A stretch of DNA of 64,000 nucleotides from Polytrichum commune (taxonomy: Eukaryota > Streptophyta > Polytrichopsida > Polytrichales > Polytrichaceae), in contig OX485809.1 of assembly GCA_950295325.1 (NCBI GenBank), positions 15,562,001 through 15,626,000 of the forward strand, read 5' to 3'. How positions within the stretch are numbered: position 1 is the first letter of the stretch; every line of letters begins with the position of its first letter. Under the pieces are notes generated by a model, which searched no databases, was not told the origin of the DNA, and saw only the letters and a program-made list of their open reading frames with translations. Of this stretch, positions 19,439 through 31,800 are shown piece by piece. The translations under genes and the position numbers were made by a program.

Positions 19439-20124
19439 ACGTGGCCTCACCAGAGTTCGGGAAGTTTTTGAAGCCTTATAGTGGCTAATTGCCGGTAGTT
19501 GCTACGAAGGGTCGGATTTTTTCCAATTTACATCGGCAAGAGCCGGTCTTTTGTAAAATCAATCGGCCAATTGCCTATATTTTCATATTTTCATTGGCCA
19601 ATATCCGATTAAATGGAATTCATATCGGCACTAATTGTTTAAAAAATGTATGAAAAGTTATTAGAAATCATTTCTTAGTACAAAATCTTGAATAAGTGAA
19701 AAGAAAAGGCATGTTCAAAACTTTAAATTTGAAGAGTTAATATCCTTGGCAGGAATTGAACCTAGCAATGCCTTCACTGCTTGAAGGCCAAGGGTCCCCC
19801 AATTCTTCATAGAAGCAATTGGATTTGGTCATGGAAAGGTTGCATAATTCAAAAAGTTTAAGGTTTAGGGTACTTCCTCAAGTGCATCATCAGATGCCCC
19901 AGACAAATAGCGCTATGGATGCTTCTGGCTGAAATCCAATAACTCACAAGAAAAATCAGCTACATTTCCGGGACATTTTATGGTCCATCGGCTAATTGCC
20001 GGAGAATTGAAATTACAGTCAGATTGCCATCCGATGGTTGGAAATTTGGACCGGCCATGAAGGGAAATCCATCGGCTGATAATGAACTAGCTGTCGGTTT
20101 TCCCCGAACATAGACGTGGCCTCA
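19439..20124. mobile_element. Mutator-like non-autonomous element with 11-bp flanking direct repeats
   Basis: The 11-bp sequence ACGTGGCCTCA occurs at 19439-19449 and again at 20114-20124. Between them lie 664 bp with short imperfect inverted ends: the left end begins CCAGAGTTCGGGAA, and the right end read in reverse complement begins CTATGTTCGGGGAA. Internally there are several CGGC...GCCG palindromes, for example CGGCTAATTGCCGG near 19988. Long target duplications of 9-11 bp are typical of Mutator-like elements (established knowledge). There is no transposase inside. A second copy of the left terminus lies inverted at about 38270-38313. Confidence 0.55.
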
Positions 20125-23100
20125 TAAATAACATTACTTGACGACGTGGGTCATTAGGATAAATAGTGAGATGTTGGGAGTTAAGTCTCAATCTGAGTCT
20201 CCTAGTGCAACTTTTCAAGCATCTCACTATTATATTCTAAAGGCCCATGGAACATGAATTGAACGCATTAAGCTTACTGACATGTGAATTAAAATATAAA
20301 TAATTTACAATATACTTAAATATGGGATGAAAAACACATATGGATGAAAAATGTCTATAGTAGGTAGGGGTTTTGACATGGTAAGTTGGTTACAATGTAC
20401 ACATGTATGGTGAACAAAAACATGGATGAATGAAGGAATACATTGGAATACATTGGAATACATAATTACATGGATGAAAGTAACACATGAACATGGTTCA
20501 TTGATCAAATAAAAATATTGGATGTTTTAATGAGTGAATGATCTAATTAGCATGAAATACATGATCTAGATGATTTAGTCTAGAGAGTGGATGGATCTAA
20601 TGCTCTCCCTTGTGCCCAATACTATGGCAGTAAGTTACACAAAGTCATGATTATGGATGAATAAATGCTATTGTAACTCAATAACAAAAGGTGCTAAAGT
20701 GAACCAAAGGTCATAAATGGACAAATCGCAATTGTTATGCAAATCTCTTACCATGCTTCTACTTTGGTTGGTCTCCATGACATTTTAAAACTCCAATAGG
20801 ATTTGTTTCCTATTTGTTTGTTATTCAAGGCGGTCCAAGCCTAGAGGGAGTTCAACATGACTTTCGCAACACATCACCCCAATGTCAAACAAAACTTTAG
20901 TAGTTGGCCTACCAATCTTTGAATTTTGAGATGTCTATCCAACTTTATAAGTTCAAGGAATAAATTTTATTTTTGTTACACCACTGTCCTGGTAATGCTA
21001 CAAGGGTTGAAAAACCAATGCATGTCACTATATTCCTTGTCTTGGAAGATACTAGAAGTCTGGAATAATAGTTATGAATTTGTAAGACATTGCATATTAT
21101 CATTTGAGTGGATGAATGAATACATGATGCACACATTTGTACACACACATAAAACTCCAAATCTTCAAATTTAGGAAGCCTATGTGAAGAAAACTCTTTT
21201 AGCCATAAGGTTATTGCCCCTTCAAGGGGTTATTGTAATTTATAACTTTTGGCCATAGTCCTTTTCTTTCATATGTAAGTCTTAGCATTCGATAAAATAA
21301 CATTGATAGAATGTGAAAAAGGCTATTGGATGACAATAGGAGGCAATCGTTAAGTTAAAATGATATAACTACATAGACGATAGCCACAAAGTTTGGCTAC
21401 AAGAAGGCATGGCAATAGGCAAGAGGTAGCTGAGATAGTTCAGAGAGTGCATGATAGCGCGAGAAAACGTGAGGGCAATAGTATATATTGATGTGGTTTA
21501 GAAGTTGTTGAAGCATCAAGGAAAGACTGTAGCCTTGAGTAAGCATTAAGTGAGAGAGACAATGCATGTGAGAGAGTTGTTGAGTGGATTATCTCCAAGT
21601 ATTTGGACTTCTTGTGATAGGAGGTGGTACTTAGACTATTCATACAATATAGTCAATATACCAATTACGCTAGAATTTTGTGTTAATGTGTGCAATCAAC
21701 TGTCTCAAACATGTGTGAGCAGTGGATATAATCTCAAGTCTAAGCAAGAGGATTGTTGGGATCAAGAACAAGTTATTGATGATGATGATGATGATGAAAA
21801 TTGAATGCAAATAAACAAACTTTGGCAACAAGCAAGGAGAAGGATAAATATTAAGTGAGTAAGTTAGAGAGAAAGGTCACTTGAGATAAAGTATTGAAAA
21901 ATGTTGTAACAAAGAGAGATGCTCTAAACAAAATGGTTTGAACCTTATTAGACTATTAGCCAGGCGATAAGAGACTAAAAGTTATGAAAGCCATAAACTA
22001 AATCTAGATGCCTAATTCTTGGCAATATAATGAGAAATACATAGAGCGTATGACATTGAGGATGCATGCACAATGTAAATCAATATGACATTGACTGAAG
22101 TAGAGTCTGAGAGAGACAAGAATATATTGCTTGAAGAGGTAAATGTTTTGTTACCAAGAGGTACGTTGAATGAAGCGCTTAGAAAGATAGGCAATCAACC
22201 TTTGAACTAAGATTGAAAGTGATTTAGAAAGACATAAAGACAAGCTATAAGCAAGGGGACGCAACCAAGAGAGTTAGAGCAATCATTAGGATGTGGTTAG
22301 GCCACTAGGTTGTGGGAATCACAACTATTTGTCATCATATAGACAATATATTTATTTGTATGGTTGATTGGATAATTTGGCCATAGCCTATACCTAACAT
22401 TTGTATTAATTATGGCCTTGTTAATGTACGTGTATGGAAGTATTGTGGCATTTTTAAAAATTAATTCTTTTTTAACCTTGCATGGAATCAAAGAGCTATA
22501 ATATTGGAAGAGTTTATGGTCCTCTTCCACAAAGATGAAAAAATATAGTTCCCATCTTTACCCATGTAAAAGTGGGAGTCATTGAATTTGGCCGTACTTC
22601 TCCAACCACGCTCCTTTCATAGTTCATTAAATTTGTGTACTTTGGCTTATTCATGATTCCTCCTTTCCAAGAACCGCCACCACTAAAACCAATTGCAAAC
22701 CACCCACAGAGGTGGACATCAATGCCATGCGCCCACTTCATCGCCATCTCTTGAATCCCAACAAAGATAGCATATTTATCCTTTTGTGTTGATTTTACAT
22801 GTTTTCCCTCCCATGTTGCAATGCAATCACCACCACAATCTTGAATGACACAAGATATGAATCTATATCAATGAATTCTCATTCAAGCTGCATTTTGAAC
22901 TAAACCAGGACTGGAAGGGATGGAGTTGTGTTGAGAGATGGTGGCTATGTGGCCATACATATACCACAATTGTTCATATGCACAAATCAATTGGGATGCG
23001 GTAGATTTGGATGCAAGCATGTGGAATTGTGTGGGAAGCATATTCCCATGAATTCATAACAAACCACATTCATGGCGCAAGTGTTGGATTATGGCAGTAA

Positions 23101-24876
23101 ACATCACCAAACGACAAGCAAGGTCAATGAAGCACCAAAACTTTAAAAACTTATTCCACATAAACTACCACCCATTCGGGTGAAGTACAAAAATGTATAG
23201 GTGACATAACATCCACACATCCCACCCGCCATACAAAGTATGTGTGTGAACTTCAAAAACCCACCCAACAACCATCCTTCCACCCAAAATGCATACCCAA
23301 AACACAAAAAACATGCACCCAATGTCTACCAACCGGTCATTGAAGCGATGATGGTTTCCCTTGTTGGGTGCCAATATTATTTTAAGGGTACATGATATGC
23401 ACAATACACATAGCTAAAGATTATTCATTTATCAATTTGCAGATTTACTAGGCTAATTCTAATGTAATAAGAAATTTAGGCCTACATTAAGGCATATAAG
23501 CATCTAAGATTATGCCATCTCTTACCTATATTAAGTTTGTACATGCATCATTGTTTGGTAGCCTAGAACTTTGAATACGGGGAATTAATTCAAGGGCAAC
23601 GCACACACATCATTCAAATATGTGTGCATCCCTTGAGCTTTATCTCTATTAAAACTTAAAGGACTAGAGGTGTATATACATGATATGTGACAATTTGCAC
23701 AAACCTCCCCAACAAGTATTCAAATAATAGTTTATTTGGTCTATGGTATTCCAGTCATATATACCAAAACATGTTAAAAGAGAGAAAAATAGAGTCATGT
23801 GTGACTATGGTGATGACATGTATATGATACATATTTGAGACTAGGTCATTTAAATAGGCTCCTTGTAATTCAATTTACACACATGCATGCTCTAATTGAT
23901 ATATTTCATAGGAGAAGTATCTAATTATAGACCATGTATGTTCTAATAAGTTTGGCTTATAATATCAAGAACGCACCTTATACCCTTTTGTACCATAATG
24001 GGCATGTCAATCTTTAAAGGTTCAACAACTAATTTTCTTTTACTTGTTCTCTATCTTCTAATATGTTATTCATGAATTTTCCTTGTCCTTTCCTTTTGCA
24101 CCCCCCCCAATTCTTTTTTCCTCCCCTCTTTCCCTTCCTTCCCCCCCCCCCCCCTCTCTCTCCCCCCCCCCCCGCGGGCCAATCACATTGTTGGCCTTGT
24201 AAATATATTTACTCTGCCACCCCACTCACCCCCCTAATGCATAGAAAGAGGTCCACTTGTTGTGCATAAGCTCCCAAACTCACCATGTATTTTACTGTAT
24301 AATTTATGAATACCTCTACATCACTTATAGTATTTAGTGTCACATACATTATTTACAAAGAGCCTAAACTAGATGCCTAGAGGTCTCAAAGTGTCACACC
24401 CGCTAATTGATGACATGATACCATTTGTCAACATAAGTAACTTCTTTAAGTGAAGAAAATATCTACATTATGACATTTAGAGTACCACATTGGGATACAT
24501 TAGATGACAGTCTTGTGTTTTAGTATGTAAGGGGAAGATATACTAATGGCAAGTGTCACGTGTTTTACATTAGTATGCAAGAGGAAGAGATTCTTGAGCA
24601 TACTAATGACAAGTATTATTTATGTACATTTTAGTCAACTTTGTAGACCATTATGTAACATAGGCATGCACCTCATAACATTATTTAACATACTCATGCT
24701 GATATATTAGTAAGCGCACTTGAACGCCAAGTGTCATGAGATGACATTATGATGAAGTTGATAATCATCAGTGTAACCTAGCATATGCCTCAAAATAGGG
24801 TAAGTGACACTATTGAGCATGTGACACTAAATACCATAGATGGTGTAAGTTTACATCTGAAAGTGAGATCCAAAAC

Positions 24877-24901
24877 TTTTTTTTTTTTTTTTTTTTTTTT
24901 T
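24877..24901. repeat. 25-bp poly(T) tract (poly(A) on the minus strand)
   Basis: An uninterrupted run of T, followed by GGTCTCGAAATG. It could be the tail of a minus-strand retroposed sequence or simple slippage. No flanking target duplication was found. It lies about 950 bp upstream of the RimM-like gene start. Confidence 0.6.
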
Positions 24902-25184
24902 GGTCTCGAAATGTGTTCAATGAGGATGAACTTGAATGCCAATTCATCATTCACACAGAGAAGAAAAGGATTCGAACGACGGGCGATGACGGGGTACTCT
25001 GACGGGCACTGACGGGTGAAAGCCACAGAGAGGAGAAACACTGAAGAGTCCTGCAAGTGAAGCCACCGTCTATTTCGGCGAGAAGCAAAGCAATGAGTAT
25101 GAAGGTTTGGAAGTGACATGTTTAGGAGACTCGTTCATCATTAGTACAGGAAACAGAGAAAATGTGGAGTAATTTTACTGGGAA

Positions 25185-25790
25185 GTGCAACTAATTGGTC
25201 TAGAAAGCTTCGGACTCGAGATGGATGTCAAACGCTTATCGTTCCAGTTTTGAGCTTCTCAAAGTTCAGGGTTTAGGGTTTAAGGGTTGGATGCCACAAC
25301 AGAGTCGAGGGCAATTCATTTGTTTCTGGGCCTTGGAGAGCATTTTCTCGACTCAATTGTGCTTAAACTCTGGACATAATTTATCGGTTGATGTATAAAG
25401 CAATTTCTGTTTTGAGGTGCAACTAATTGGTCTGGGAAGTTTCAGACTCGAGATGGATATGAAGGTTTATGGTTCCATTTTGGGTTGCTCAGAGTTTAGG
25501 GTTTAAGGCTTGGGTGCCACAGGGTGGTGGGCAGTTCTCTCATTTCTGGGCCTTGGAGAGCATTTTCTTGACGCAATTATGCTTAAAATCTGGACAATAA
25601 AATCATCGTTTGATGATTTATGCAATTTCTGTTCCGCGGTGCAACTAATTGGTCTGGAAAATCTTGGACTCGATACGGATGTCAAGGTTTATGGTTCTTG
25701 TTTGGGCAATTTCTCGACTCATTATGCTTAGATTTGAACATAAAATCTTCGTTTGTTTCTTCCTGAAATTTTTGAAGCGTGGATGAGAGG
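25185..25790 (+). promoter_or_regulatory. 5' flank of the RimM-like gene: 2.6 tandem copies of a ~225-bp unit with telo-box motifs
   Basis: Copies start with GTGCAACTAATTGGTCT at 25185, 25417 and 25639, giving periods of 232 and 222 bp. Shared inner words are GACTCGA-ATGGAT, TTCTGGGCCTTGGAGAGCAT and ATGCTTAAA. The first two copies each carry GGGTTTAGGGTTTAAG or a close form, which is the plant telo-box in reverse. Telo-boxes are enriched in promoters of translation and ribosome genes, which fits the downstream gene. An upstream ATG at 25783 opens a short out-of-frame reading frame overlapping the main start. Confidence 0.6.
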
Positions 25791-25829
25791 CGCCCTGGGA
25801 CCAGTATGTTGTAGCTTGATATCTGTAAC

Positions 25830-28800
25830 ATGGACGTTGCCATTAGCAAGGTTTTGGGGTCCAGCCTTCACAGTTGGCAATGGCAATTTATGAGGGCGAG
25901 CAAATCAGTGCATATTTTAAAGCCTGGGCAACGCGTCCATCTTCTCTCTCCTTGTTCTGTAACTTTAAGATACAATCGCTGGAATCCAGGCAGAACACAA
26001 CTGTTTGCTGATATCCGAAGTGCACTCCTCGGGTATGTAAATTTTTTTACGAAAAAAAAATTGATTTTAAAAACTGTTTTCCAACTATAATTTGAGTGCT
26101 ATATGGACTTGTGAATCATATGCAACCCTATCAAGCAGCTTCGATTGGAAGAATGGGGCAATGCACACTTTAAATTCTTAACGTCACATTGCAAACTTGC
26201 AAACTTGAGTAGGAAGAGGACATGGATTGATTGATTTTGAACATTAGGAAAGGTGGTGGAGTTACTGACAAGGGATGTATTTATTGATGATTTTCCAGAT
26301 GCTCAAATACTTCACAATTTGCACTGCTATCAAGTACTGTGACCCCAGCCCCTGCAACGAGGGCGAATCAAACGAGCGAACTGAGCTCTGCATCTTTGAG
26401 CCAAGGTAGTTGAATGCCATTATGGATTTATGAATTTTTGAACGTTGGGATAAAGCTTCACCTTCTTAGGCTTATGTAAGGGCTCAAAATTTTGTTGACC
26501 TTGGGACGTTGTGTGTGTAGATTGGTAGGTTGGGGATGTACTGTGGAGTTTGGAATAATGAATATTCATGGGAGAATAATGGAAATTTCATGTAATGTGG
26601 AGATAGGAGTAATGACTATTCACAAAAGAAGAATGAGTTATGAATGTAATTTGGATCCAAAATGATAATTTTTCATGGGGAGTGATAGATGTAATGTGGA
26701 GATTGGAATAATGGATATCCACAAGGAACAATGATACGAATAGTTAGCAATCTGGTAAGGACTCACGGTATGAGTTGTACACAATATCTCAGAAGATGGA
26801 GTTTTAGGGTTTAGGTTTTCATGCCTGAGCAATCAAAGGATACTATATCCTTGAGCCTAGATGTGAATCTAATTATTGGATTTTGTTTCTGTAGATTGGT
26901 AGATTTGGGATGTAATGTGAAGTTTGGAATAATGAGTATTCACAAAGAATAATGAGAACTTGAAGCAAAATGATGAAAACTCAAGGGGAGTCATAGATGT
27001 AACGTGGAATTGGAAAATGTGGATATTCATGAGGAATGATGATACCGATAGTTGGCAATGTGGTAAGGACTCATGATTTGAGTTGTACACACATCCTAGA
27101 AGGTGTTTGGGGTTTAAGTTTTCTTACCTGAGCAATTAAGGGATACTAGTTATCAGTTATCAGCTGGAACTTAGATGTGAATTTAATTATGGGGATGTTT
27201 GTGTGTGTAGATTGCCACGATTGGGACTTGGAAGGATGGAGGGTGGTTCTCCAGGACACAGGTGAAGAGGTGGGGTGTGTGGAAGAGGTGCTTGGTATTG
27301 GCTGCACAAGTGGTGGGAAGGCTGCGGTCTATGAATACTCAATGCTCAAGGTTGTGGATGACATCAATTCTCCTGGGCTCGAGGTTTTGGTCCCGTGGGT
27401 GGACGATATTGTGAAAGAGCTTGATAGCCGCACTCATGTTGTGCTCATCAAGGTGGGGTGCTCTTGACATATGTGTGTATAGAAAATTAACGAAAACGAA
27501 CAAGAAAGAAAGATGACTTCGATGTTGGCATCAGTGTGAATTGTGGTGTTGCTTCATCTTTGAGTTGGTCTAAGTCTACATATTTACCTTGAAACGGGCA
27601 TCATGAGAATTAGAGGCCCTGGGAAGACTACTACTGCCACCTTTCAAAGGTGAACACCTTGAATGGATGCAGACAAGCCGGCTTGCACCTATCTCTTGCA
27701 AAGGCAAACCCCTTAGGTTCCCATGTGGTTGGTTGAATATATCTGGTTCACCTGGGTACCCCTAATATGATTGGGTAGATTATAGGTGGTAGGCTGCACT
27801 GGAAAACAAGTGCTAGGAAGGTCACTCATCTGAGCACTATTTTGGCCTTTAACGGCTTAACCTCGGAGTTCCCATGGGATCTGGTCAAGGCCTTGAGTTT
27901 AGGCCACCCTCATGCACAATCAATTATACTTACAACTTGCTCCAAAATTGTTTCCCATCGCAATTCAAGAGTAGGAGTAAGAGATGCTTCACCCTTGATC
28001 ATAGACCTAGATTCATATATAAATCCAAGATGGGTTTACGAAGCTAAGCTATGGGATAAGCTTGCCTCCTGTCAGAGGTGGTCTCTTTTGGGGGAAAGGA
28101 GGATACCCAGACCCAGGAGGGTCTGGGTGTTGGGGTACCAGGGCTATTTTGAGTGTTGCTAGGGGGGGGGGGGGGGGGTGGTGAGGATGGGGCTTGGTGG
28201 TTCCTGAGGCACTGTTTGTTTAGCATGAGCATGGTGAGGTATTTGAGGGCTATGAGCTGTATTTGTTTCATGCAAGTCTGGATAGCTTTACTGGGGATGT
28301 GGAGTTGGTTATGGAGGGTGTCAGTAGAGTTGGTGTGAATGCCTCCTCAGACCCAGCTGTGATTAAGGTTAAGTGGAAGACTCAACCTTCATCTTCCAAG
28401 GTGTCAATTAGTGTTTTGTATTTGGCTTTCTTTCTACTTGTATTGCATTGCTGGGGTCTCTATCATGGTCGCTGAAATCACTGAACTGGATGTCATTGGT
28501 GTGAATGCCTCCTCTGACCCAGCTGCGATTATGGATAATTGGACGTGCTAACGTCAATCTTCCAAGGTGTCGATTAGTGTTTGATTTTTTGGCTTGTCTT
28601 GTGACTTGTATTGCATCACTGGGGTCTCTATTGTGGCAAAATGTGAAATCAATGGATTAGATGTCATTGATGTTTATTTGAGTGATGTGGTTGTGTGGTT
28701 GTGTAGCCACCAGATGGGCTTCTTGAACTGGCAAGGCGACCCGAGGTCCTCAGAAACATTCGAATTTCATTACGGAAGTTTGGTCTACACACTGAAGGTA

Positions 28801-31800
28801 GTGCAGCTGTTGTTTGGTTTTAAATTAGCTCAAACCATATTAACTTCACATCTGCCTGGTTGAGGTTGCTAAGGTTGTAGAGGAAAGCCTTAACATATAA
28901 ATGACTTAGTGGCATTTACTGTTTGTTTGTGGAGGAAGGCCAAGTAGAACCACATATGCCAACACGACGTCAACTTTATCTAGCAGGAGAACATGAGCTT
29001 GTGGAGATGATAATGGTAATTATGCGTTTATCTTTGACAAATGTAGTTTCCATTACTCCATGCACTTCAAATTTCACTACTTGGGTTCACGACATAGGCT
29101 TCAAGAAAATTAAAACGTGAAATTCTAAGGTATTTATATTTATGAAAGGTACATTTGGATGATTTCTTCATCTAGCTGGTGTTAGATGATGTTAAATTAT
29201 CTAGTATGTGCCTGTGGTCTTTTTGAGAAGCAGGTGCATAACTATTTAAAATGGCATGTCAGAATAAAGGATCATGGTAACTACAATCCTTGTTTCTCCT
29301 TTGACATCATGGTAGTTTGGAGGGGAGATTATTGAAACAATGTGCAAGTGATCACTAAAAATTAGTAATGTTGTGGTTTCCTTAAGAATATTGTGGGAGT
29401 GATGGTTCATTGAAGATGGCAAAGAGCTAAATAGCATTGCAACTGATGCTTTTGCATAGGCTGCTGGAGGTTTTCCATCAGTTGCTCAAGCTTTAGGTTT
29501 TTACTCAAAACGACGCCCAGTTGGTTTCTGGTAATATTTATTTTCTTTCTTATTTACTCGCATTGATGTATCTCAGATTGCTAGAAAGAGGCCCTGAATG
29601 CAGTCATAGTGTCAAGTTTGCAAATTCTGTGTATGCAGAGACTCTCACCCCTTTTTCTTTGGCTGATTGGTTCTCCGGATATTGAATTATTATTAATGCA
29701 ATCACATTGCAGCCAAGTTAAACCAAAAATATGCTCCTCAAGTCAACGTTGTCATGTCTGGTAGGGAAGACTTGCAAAATGTTGATGAAGAAATTGAAGC
29801 ATTTGTGGGGGAGAGCTGGAGGGAGGAAAAGGATGCAAGTACAGGTTTAATATCCAGCATGTCTGACCTTTCTGTTTCTTCCTCTTCAAATGTGGACAAT
29901 TTGGATGTTGCAGACAAGTGATGAAATAGAGGCTGTCTTGATTATTATTACCTCCAAAGTACCTCTATAATAGAGCTATCCTTCAACTCAATGGGACTTT
30001 TGTTCGTGGGTTGGTCGTTTTGCATATAACACCTTCCATGTTTGGCTAGTTTTCAGTACATGCTTGGAGGTGGTGTGGAGGTTTAAACGAAGAACATTCT
30101 ATATTGGTTCGTTGAGGATCGAACTCACTTTGGCATGCCAAAATGTGCTAACTTATGTTTGACCCTTAATGAACCAAAATAGGTTGCTCATTCCTACATT
30201 CAAATTCAAACACTACCTTCAAGCATGCACTACACTTGGACAGAAATTATTGATATTGGATCTAAAACAACCAATCTGAAATGATAGGGAACTGACAAAA
30301 AGCCCCATTGAGTTAAGGGATAACTCTAGTATATTATGCATGAAGTATGTGGAATTCCAAGTGGTCAACGTGATGCAGTCTACTTGTTTCAAGATAAGAG
30401 TTCTTCAACAGGTCAATAAAAAAAGTAGATAACAGCTAAGCTCCGACTAGATGATTCATCATATTGTGTGTGAACAGGTGAGATCCATTATGTAAATCTT
30501 GTGACTGGTGAGGTGGTGCAAGAGAAGCCAGTTCCAGCCAGTGTTATGAATCCTATCCCAGTGAGCCAGGTTGTTAGTGACTCGGGAACGGCTGTAATGC
30601 CCCGAGTCCGCACAGTGAAGGAGGCAGGGCGATATGACCTTCATCATGCGGTATAGTCTATTTTTCACTTTGTGTGAGTTCCACCATAGACATGCTCACT
30701 TGCCAACTCTGTAAGGCAAGTGACTTTAGATGACAGACTTTTAATGCTCAGATTTTGTTTACACTAAAACAACAGTGATAAAAAATTATGTAAGGGCTAC
30801 ATCCATATGGTTGAAAGCTAAATTCAACATCTCGACATGCCAAAATACCATACATATGATTTTGATTGTAACTATTCTTAAACAATCCATACCAAGGAAT
30901 AATCTTATGAAATTATATCTCAAGGCTCAAAACTAATGTTTGATATACTTTGAACAATATAAATAACACAATTATGTGTATAAATGGTGGCTAGAAATAT
31001 CAGATTTAACTTAGAATAGTACTCTGGATTCCTTAATGTACTTGATCGTATTTGCACCCTAATTTCAACTTATTTCTTCAAGTAAATAATCTCACTAGAA
31101 TAAAACAAGGGTTACATATTTAAGAAATGACTAAAGATGAAGTTACCAACAACAGAATTTCATTTTTCTTGTCTCCAAAGCCCGTTGGGTCTTTTGTGAC
31201 ATTTAAGCCCACTGCACGTGTGAACCACATGCAAGAGCAGCTCCCAAACATGCAGTTGGCAAGGCTATAAACACCCTTTATAGCTGCCCAAAGAGTTCGA
31301 GTTGATGATTTTGCACTATTCAAGGAAGCCCTTTAACAGAATGGCTCATCTCCATCCCTAGGCAGTGTCCCAAGGCCATTTTGGGACCTTCATGAACAAT
31401 ATCATGTAAAGTAGCCCTTAGCACGCATATGGAGGATAGGAGATGTGGTAGTTCTGTAGACAGCAGGGAATTTTTGGTGTTTCAGCTACAGGAGGTATTT
31501 TCATGAAAGAGTCATTTTAATTTGTCTTGATGTTACTGGATATATTTTCGTGGTAGGATGACTTTGATTCACCTATCTTATTACACAGTCTGGTTGTGGG
31601 TATGCACAGATTATGTTGCATGGAGGTTACAAGGAAGTTGCCCAGCAATTAGGTCGCCAGACAGTTTGCTCAAATGCAGTAGCAAATTTGGAACAGGAAA
31701 TTTGGAAGTTCATGCAGGAACATGGATTGTAAGTCAAATACTCCACATTCTTTTTGTCATCATCGTCATCATTGTTGTTTTCTCAAGTTCGTAGCTGTGG

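Larger units (their letters stand above)
17050..24870. other. Intergenic, AT-rich; one Mutator-like element, otherwise no gene seen
   Basis: Nearly 8 kb with only short, unsupported reading frames. Identifiable structures are the element at 19439-20124, a dispersed repeat near 18845-18930 that recurs near 51592-51690, a (GAT)n run near 21777-21797, and long C tracts between about 24103 and 24172. I see no RNA gene or protein gene. Confidence 0.6.

Noticed and set aside
19735-19795. tRNA-like segment on the minus strand (CCTTC/GAAGG stem, then GGTTCAATTCC matching a B box)
   Set aside because: The anticodon loop lacks the invariant U33, no D arm or acceptor stem can be formed, and it lies inside the Mutator-like element. 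It is at most a tRNA-derived scrap.
24100-24180. Long C tracts and C/T-rich sequence as a possible regulatory element
   Set aside because: Simple low-complexity sequence in a gene-free region, possibly affected by slippage or assembly error.
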